NCBI RefSeq assembly: GCF_025151995.1
Contig: NZ_CP102290.1
Location: 1,054,001 to 1,118,000 of the forward strand
Reading direction: 5' to 3'
Source of the DNA: Ruminococcus gauvreauii
GTDB taxonomy: Bacteria; Bacillota; Clostridia; Lachnospirales; Lachnospiraceae
DNA: 64,000 nt
Each line of letters begins with the position of its first letter. The first letter of the stretch is position 1. The notes beneath the pieces are model-generated. The model made no database searches. It saw only the letters and a program-made list of their open reading frames with translations, and was not told where the DNA came from. Below are positions 60,437 through 64,000 of the stretch, one piece after another. The position numbers and the translations under genes were made by a program.

Positions 60437-61400
60437 ACATTTCCCTTAGCCTTTCCCGGATTGACTGCTCCGGAAAGTCATTGAGCTTGCCGGTCAGAAT
60501 AATTCGCACCGTTTTTATTTCATTCTCCCTTGCCAGAATATAAGCGATCAGCGGTCCTACGGAAAACGGCTGATATTTCTGAGGCCGGATCGTTTCGATC
60601 AGGCGGTTGTCACACCAGCATTCAAATGCTGATGAGGACTCACCGAGTGCCTCAGCCGCCTCTCTGAATCCTGCTGAAATCAGATATTCACAGATCGCTT
60701 CAAAGCTCTGAAGCGCCGCCTTGCAGAGCGCCTCGATATTCAGACTTTCACACTCTGCCATGGATCGCTTCATAAATTCCAGAGATTTTTTCGTCCGCTG
60801 TGCCCGCACTGCAATTTTTATATCAGTGACGGCTACCAGAGACTCCGCATAGTCTTTTACGATCCTGTCTTTTGACTGCTGTCCCGCCTGGTAAATGGCG
60901 CTCAGCGCCGCCTGGTCCAAAATCGCGTCGCACAGCTGTCCATCCCTCGAATGAAGCAGTGTTTCATATGCCTCCTTTGCCGGTTCCTGCATAAAATCAG
61001 GAAGACTCGAAAAGTCTTTTTCCCGTACGATTCGCAGCATATCTTCACGCCCGATCGGGCACTCTTCATAAAATATATTTTGATTAATCTCTTCTGTGCA
61101 GACCTCTTTTATGGCCGCCTTCAGATTATGGAACAGATTCTGGTAAGATAATACATCAAATGGCTTCATATCTGAGACCATCCCCCGAATTGTCTCCCAG
61201 GTTTTCTCCCGTTCCCGTTTCAATATTGCATCCGCGTCCGCCTCTCCCTGAGGGTCACCCCACCCCCGTTCCTGCAGAAAAGCGATACAGCCTTCAAACG
61301 AATCGCAGGCTATCAGCTGTTCCAGCGTTGCAGCAGAGAACAGCGAAACTTCCAGGGCACGGATCCGCGCGACCGCGTAGGTGTAATCAATATCAGACAT
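60429..61400 (-). CDS. V-type ATP synthase subunit C (d-type)
   Basis: 323 residues, all helical: DIDYTYAVARIRALEVSLF, PFDVLSYQNLFHNLKAAIK and RPQKYQPFSVGPLIAYILARENEIKTVRI (in pieces QPFSVGPLIAYILARENEI). Connects the rotor to the K ring. Confidence 0.92.
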   Translation of the reverse strand: MSDIDYTYAVARIRALEVSLFSAATLEQLIACDSFEGCIAFLQERGWGDPQGEADADAILKREREKTWETIRGMVSDMKPFDVLSYQNLFHNLKAAIKEVCTEEINQNIFYEECPIGREDMLRIVREKDFSSLPDFMQEPAKEAYETLLHSRDGQLCDAILDQAALSAIYQAGQQSKDRIVKDYAESLVAVTDIKIAVRAQRTKKSLEFMKRSMAECESLNIEALCKAALQSFEAICEYLISAGFREAAEALGESSSAFECWCDNRLIETIRPQKYQPFSVGPLIAYILARENEIKTVRIILTGKLNDFPEQSIRERLREMYV

Positions 61401-61428
61401 GTATAACCCTCCTCGGTTTTAAGGCGCG

Positions 61429-62022
61429 TCAGGAAAATAAAAATTCGTGAACGCGGTCTACAAGCTGTTCCTGTTTCGTATCAAACAGTGCCCTAAACGT
61501 ACAGTTTTCTTCTATTCCTCCATAGATCAGGAGGAAACCGCCCTCGATGTTCCCCGCTTCATCAGAAACTTTCAGGGAACCGCTTTTTTTAGCGGCAATC
61601 ATTTTTACCTTCGCCTTGAATCCAAACGGCAGCCTGGCGAGATCTTTCTTTGAAAAGCAGATGATACCCTCCTCCGGACGGATGAATTCTTCCAGCATCT
61701 TTTCGATATATTCGAAATATGATGTGTCATCTGCATTCACCATCTCCTGATATGCCTTTTCGATCACATCTGAGATGAGCGCCTGTTTTGCCTTGAGAAT
61801 TTCCGTTCGTTTCTGAAAGTCTGCACGGGACTTCACACGCTCCCTGTAGTTTTTACAGTCGGCGTCTGATTTGTTCAGAACAGCCGCTGCCTGTTTCTCT
61901 GCTTCTTCCCTCGCCGCATCTGTGATATTTTTTGCTTCCACTTCAGCTGCTTTGATTTTCTGCTGAGCTACGCTGCTGGCTTCTTCCGCGATCTGCTTGA
62001 TAATCTTATCCAATCCAGTCAT
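61429..62022 (-). CDS. V-type ATP synthase subunit E
   Basis: 197 residues, long N-terminal helix (IAEEASSVAQQKIKAAEVEA), C-terminal globular domain with DEAGNIEGGFLLIYGGIEENC. Peripheral stalk. A subunit G (H) gene would be expected next to subunit I, beyond the right edge. Confidence 0.9.
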   Translation of the reverse strand: MTGLDKIIKQIAEEASSVAQQKIKAAEVEAKNITDAAREEAEKQAAAVLNKSDADCKNYRERVKSRADFQKRTEILKAKQALISDVIEKAYQEMVNADDTSYFEYIEKMLEEFIRPEEGIICFSKKDLARLPFGFKAKVKMIAAKKSGSLKVSDEAGNIEGGFLLIYGGIEENCTFRALFDTKQEQLVDRVHEFLFS

Positions 62023-62048
62023 CTATCAGCTCTCCTTTTTCTACCGGT

Positions 62049-62519
62049 TTATACGGGGATTCCAAAGATTGCAAGTATGGAAACCAGCAGAGCAAGGATC
62101 GCATATGTCTCCACCATCGCAGGGAACAGAATCGCTTTACCAAACTGTTCCGGTTTCTTTGCGATGATGCCGATTGATGCTACCGCAGTTCTTCCCTGAT
62201 TTCTTGCCGAAATCAAACCTACGATGCCGATCGGCAGGCAGGCTGCAAAGATCAAAAGACCGGTAGACACGCTGATATCTGCCAGATTTCCTCCCAGCAC
62301 ACCCACCTTGGATAATGTCAGGAAAGCTACCAGAAGACCATAAATACCCTGTGTACCCGGCAGCAGCTGAAGAATCAGTACCTTGGCAAATTTATCCGGA
62401 TCCTCAGTCACCACTCCCGCGGCAGCCTGACCTGCTACGCCGACACCGTATGCGGAACCCATGCCCGCAAGAATCACTGCAATTGCTGCTCCCGCTAATG
62501 CCCAAACAATACCACTCAT
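62049..62519 (-). CDS. V-type ATP synthase subunit K (c-ring, fused double hairpin)
   Basis: 156 residues, four membrane helices. The first hairpin has LLPGTQGIYG instead of the carboxylate; the second carries the ion-binding Glu in FPAMVETYA (Glu137). Thr56, Gln57, Tyr60, Gln108 and Glu137 match the Na+ ligands of E. hirae NtpK with constant offsets. So the ring probably carries Na+. Overlaps subunit I by four bases. Confidence 0.93.
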   Translation of the reverse strand: MSGIVWALAGAAIAVILAGMGSAYGVGVAGQAAAGVVTEDPDKFAKVLILQLLPGTQGIYGLLVAFLTLSKVGVLGGNLADISVSTGLLIFAACLPIGIVGLISARNQGRTAVASIGIIAKKPEQFGKAILFPAMVETYAILALLVSILAIFGIPV

Positions 62520-64000
62520 AGAATTTTTTCCTCCTTAATATCTACATATTTTGTATTCTTTTTAAAGGGGTTGAATGCTCTTCCCCCGCCTTCATAAAAC
62601 TTTCCGAAAAATTCCACATACTGCAGACGACAGGTATGCACATATGCTCCCAGCAGGTTGATTCCGATATTAAACGTATGTCCGACGATAAAAACCAGAA
62701 TAAACAGAATCGCACCCAGGATTCCTCCGCCCGCCATGCTGCCCATCTGATTAAACACAGAAGCCATGACCCCTGTCGCGAGTCCCAGTGCCAGCAGTCG
62801 TGAATAGGATAATATGTCACTGAGCCAGCCTGTAATATTGTAAAGATCATAGGCTCCCAGGGCAATGCGGACACCGAAATTCTTCGAAGAGCGTCCCGAC
62901 ATCAGCAGGATTCCCAGTGCTCCGCCGAGAGCCAGCACCTTGCTCAGCGTAATCACCGCTGCCGGAAAATGAAATGTCATCTTGGAAATCGAAGCAAACA
63001 TTTCCGTCGGAAGCAGCATCAGTACCAGTCCCACCAGCAGGCAGAACCAGAGAACAACATCGCAGAAGAAATCCATGTACTTCCGGTCTCTCAGACACAT
63101 ATATCCTTTCATGCCCAGTCCTGTAAAGAGATGAATCAGGCCAAACAGCATGGAATACACCAGTAGCTTCATCGGATCATTCAGCGGCACAAACCAAAGC
63201 GCCGGTATCGTCACTTCGCGTCCAAAAAACGTTCCAGACACCACCGTGATCAGATCTCCGAAGTATCCGCCGAACATGATTCCCCAGAATAACGTGGAAA
63301 CACCGCACCAGAAAAATAACTGTACAGACTTTTTCAGGCTCTCACCCATCCGGGGGAATTTTACCAGCATGGCTCCGCAGGCGATCATCACGATCAGACC
63401 GTACGCCGCATCCGAAAGCATCAGTCCGAACAGAAAGACATAAAATATCGACATCACCATCGTCGGATCCATCTCTCCTTTACCCGGCAGGCCGAACGAA
63501 GCAAGCACGCCTTCCGCTGACTGTGCGAATTTATTATTTTTAAGAAGAACCGGCGGCTCTTCTTTCTCCGAGACCTCCTCCAGTTCAGCCATCGCCTCAA
63601 AATTCTGTACCAGATCATCTGCAACCGCCTGTGCTTTTTCCTGTGGAACATAGCCGCTGATGAAGAACACATTTTCTGTCTGCGGCAGCTTTCCCAGCAC
63701 CTCATATTTATCGGCACGCATCCGGAAATAGTCGGCTGTGAACTTCAGGTTCTGCCTTTCATCCTGACAGGCTGTCATCTTCTGCTTTAATTCCTGTATC
63801 TCCATCTCGAGTACCTGTTTCTCTTCCTCGAGTTTTTCCCTGATCGCTTCCGGCTTTTTCCTCGGAAGCTGTGAAGGATATGCAAATCCAATTGATCGAA
63901 GCGCCGTCTCGACCCGCATTCTGTCTGCCTTAATACACATGACCGCCAGATACGTAAAATCTTTGTCCGTAGAAATGATTTCAAAGTCGATCGCTTCTAC
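62516..64000 (-). CDS. V-type ATP synthase subunit I, N-terminus beyond right edge
   Basis: The frame is open to base 64000, so about 494 C-terminal residues are visible of the usual ~650. N-terminal cytoplasmic coiled coil (EKQVLEMEIQELKQKM), then seven to eight membrane helices with GLMLSDAAYGLIVMI, FWGIMFGGYFGD, SDILSYSRLLALGLATGVMA and GHTFNIGINLLGAYVHTCRLQYVEFFGKF. The conserved Arg of SYSRLLALG forms the ion half-channel facing the K ring. Confidence 0.94.
   Translation of the reverse strand, partial: VEAIDFEIISTDKDFTYLAVMCIKADRMRVETALRSIGFAYPSQLPRKKPEAIREKLEEEKQVLEMEIQELKQKMTACQDERQNLKFTADYFRMRADKYEVLGKLPQTENVFFISGYVPQEKAQAVADDLVQNFEAMAELEEVSEKEEPPVLLKNNKFAQSAEGVLASFGLPGKGEMDPTMVMSIFYVFLFGLMLSDAAYGLIVMIACGAMLVKFPRMGESLKKSVQLFFWCGVSTLFWGIMFGGYFGDLITVVSGTFFGREVTIPALWFVPLNDPMKLLVYSMLFGLIHLFTGLGMKGYMCLRDRKYMDFFCDVVLWFCLLVGLVLMLLPTEMFASISKMTFHFPAAVITLSKVLALGGALGILLMSGRSSKNFGVRIALGAYDLYNITGWLSDILSYSRLLALGLATGVMASVFNQMGSMAGGGILGAILFILVFIVGHTFNIGINLLGAYVHTCRLQYVEFFGKFYEGGGRAFNPFKKNTKYVDIKEEKIL

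Noticed and set aside
1..64000. CRISPR array, retron or toxin-antitoxin module
   Set aside because: No regularly spaced repeats, reverse transcriptase other than the intron remnant, or paired small toxin-antitoxin frames were seen.

Overview
The window looks like the chromosome of a Gram-positive anaerobe of the class Clostridia, most probably family Lachnospiraceae. This is inferred from gene content: a prokaryotic V-type ATPase operon, a Firmicutes-type ethanolamine microcompartment locus, GlgC/GlgD pairs, SpoVG, a YhaN/YhaO-like pair and Rrf2 next to NrdG2, together with Shine-Dalgarno strength and moderate GC content. No species can be named from the sequence alone.

Region 1 (1 to about 13,740) is a decayed siphophage-type prophage inserted beside tRNA-Ser(CGA). 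On the minus strand lie tail genes: tail-tip protein (cut by the window edge), Dit, tape measure, a gpG/gpGT chaperone pair with an A AAA AAC -1 slippery site, major tail protein and tail terminator. Head, packaging, replication and lysis genes are absent between the tail block and the immunity region, so a large deletion is inferred. A truncated group II intron sits directly upstream of the tape measure gene, and a small membrane-protein gene with its own promoter and terminator (moron-like) lies between the chaperones and the intron. The immunity region has divergent Cro-like and XRE repressor genes with two direct-repeat operators. To its right is an AT-rich cassette of three lipoprotein genes, the first of the Ltp superinfection-exclusion type, each preceded by the same TTAA-CGCC palindrome. 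A broken integrase abuts the tRNA.

Region 2 (13,740 to about 43,080) is core chromosome: tadA, an NrdG2-type activase with an Rrf2 regulator, tRNA-Pro(CGG), a coiled-coil/3D cell-wall protein, rsmF, glgC-glgD-spoVG, murC, then a replication operon (DnaD-like protein, DnaC/DnaI-type loader, prs) behind a dense DnaA-box cluster. Then come nfo with a YhaN/YhaO-like nuclease pair, asnS, an ECF sigma factor with a beta-propeller partner, an M29 aminopeptidase, a methyltransferase with a large exported protein carrying a C39-like but apparently inactive C-terminus, a small alarmone synthetase and dinB.

Region 3 (43,078 to 56,088, minus strand) is a complete ethanolamine utilisation microcompartment operon in the order eutG-eutS-eutP-eutA-eutB-eutC-eutL-BMC with tail-eutE-eutM-eutT-pduL(eutD)-eutJ-small cargo-like protein-eutN-eutH-eutQ. 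It encodes import (EutH), B12 supply (EutT), lyase (EutBC) and its reactivase (EutA), aldehyde processing to ethanol (EutG) or acetyl-CoA and acetyl-phosphate (EutE, PduL), and the shell (EutS, EutL, EutM, EutN, tailed BMC). No EutV/EutW regulator is in the window.

Region 4 (56,231 to 64,000, minus strand) is a V-type ATPase operon I-K-E-C-F-A-B-D, with subunit I cut by the right edge. The K subunit carries the residues known as Na+ ligands in Enterococcus hirae NtpK, so Na+ coupling is inferred. No CRISPR array, rRNA or intact insertion sequence was seen.
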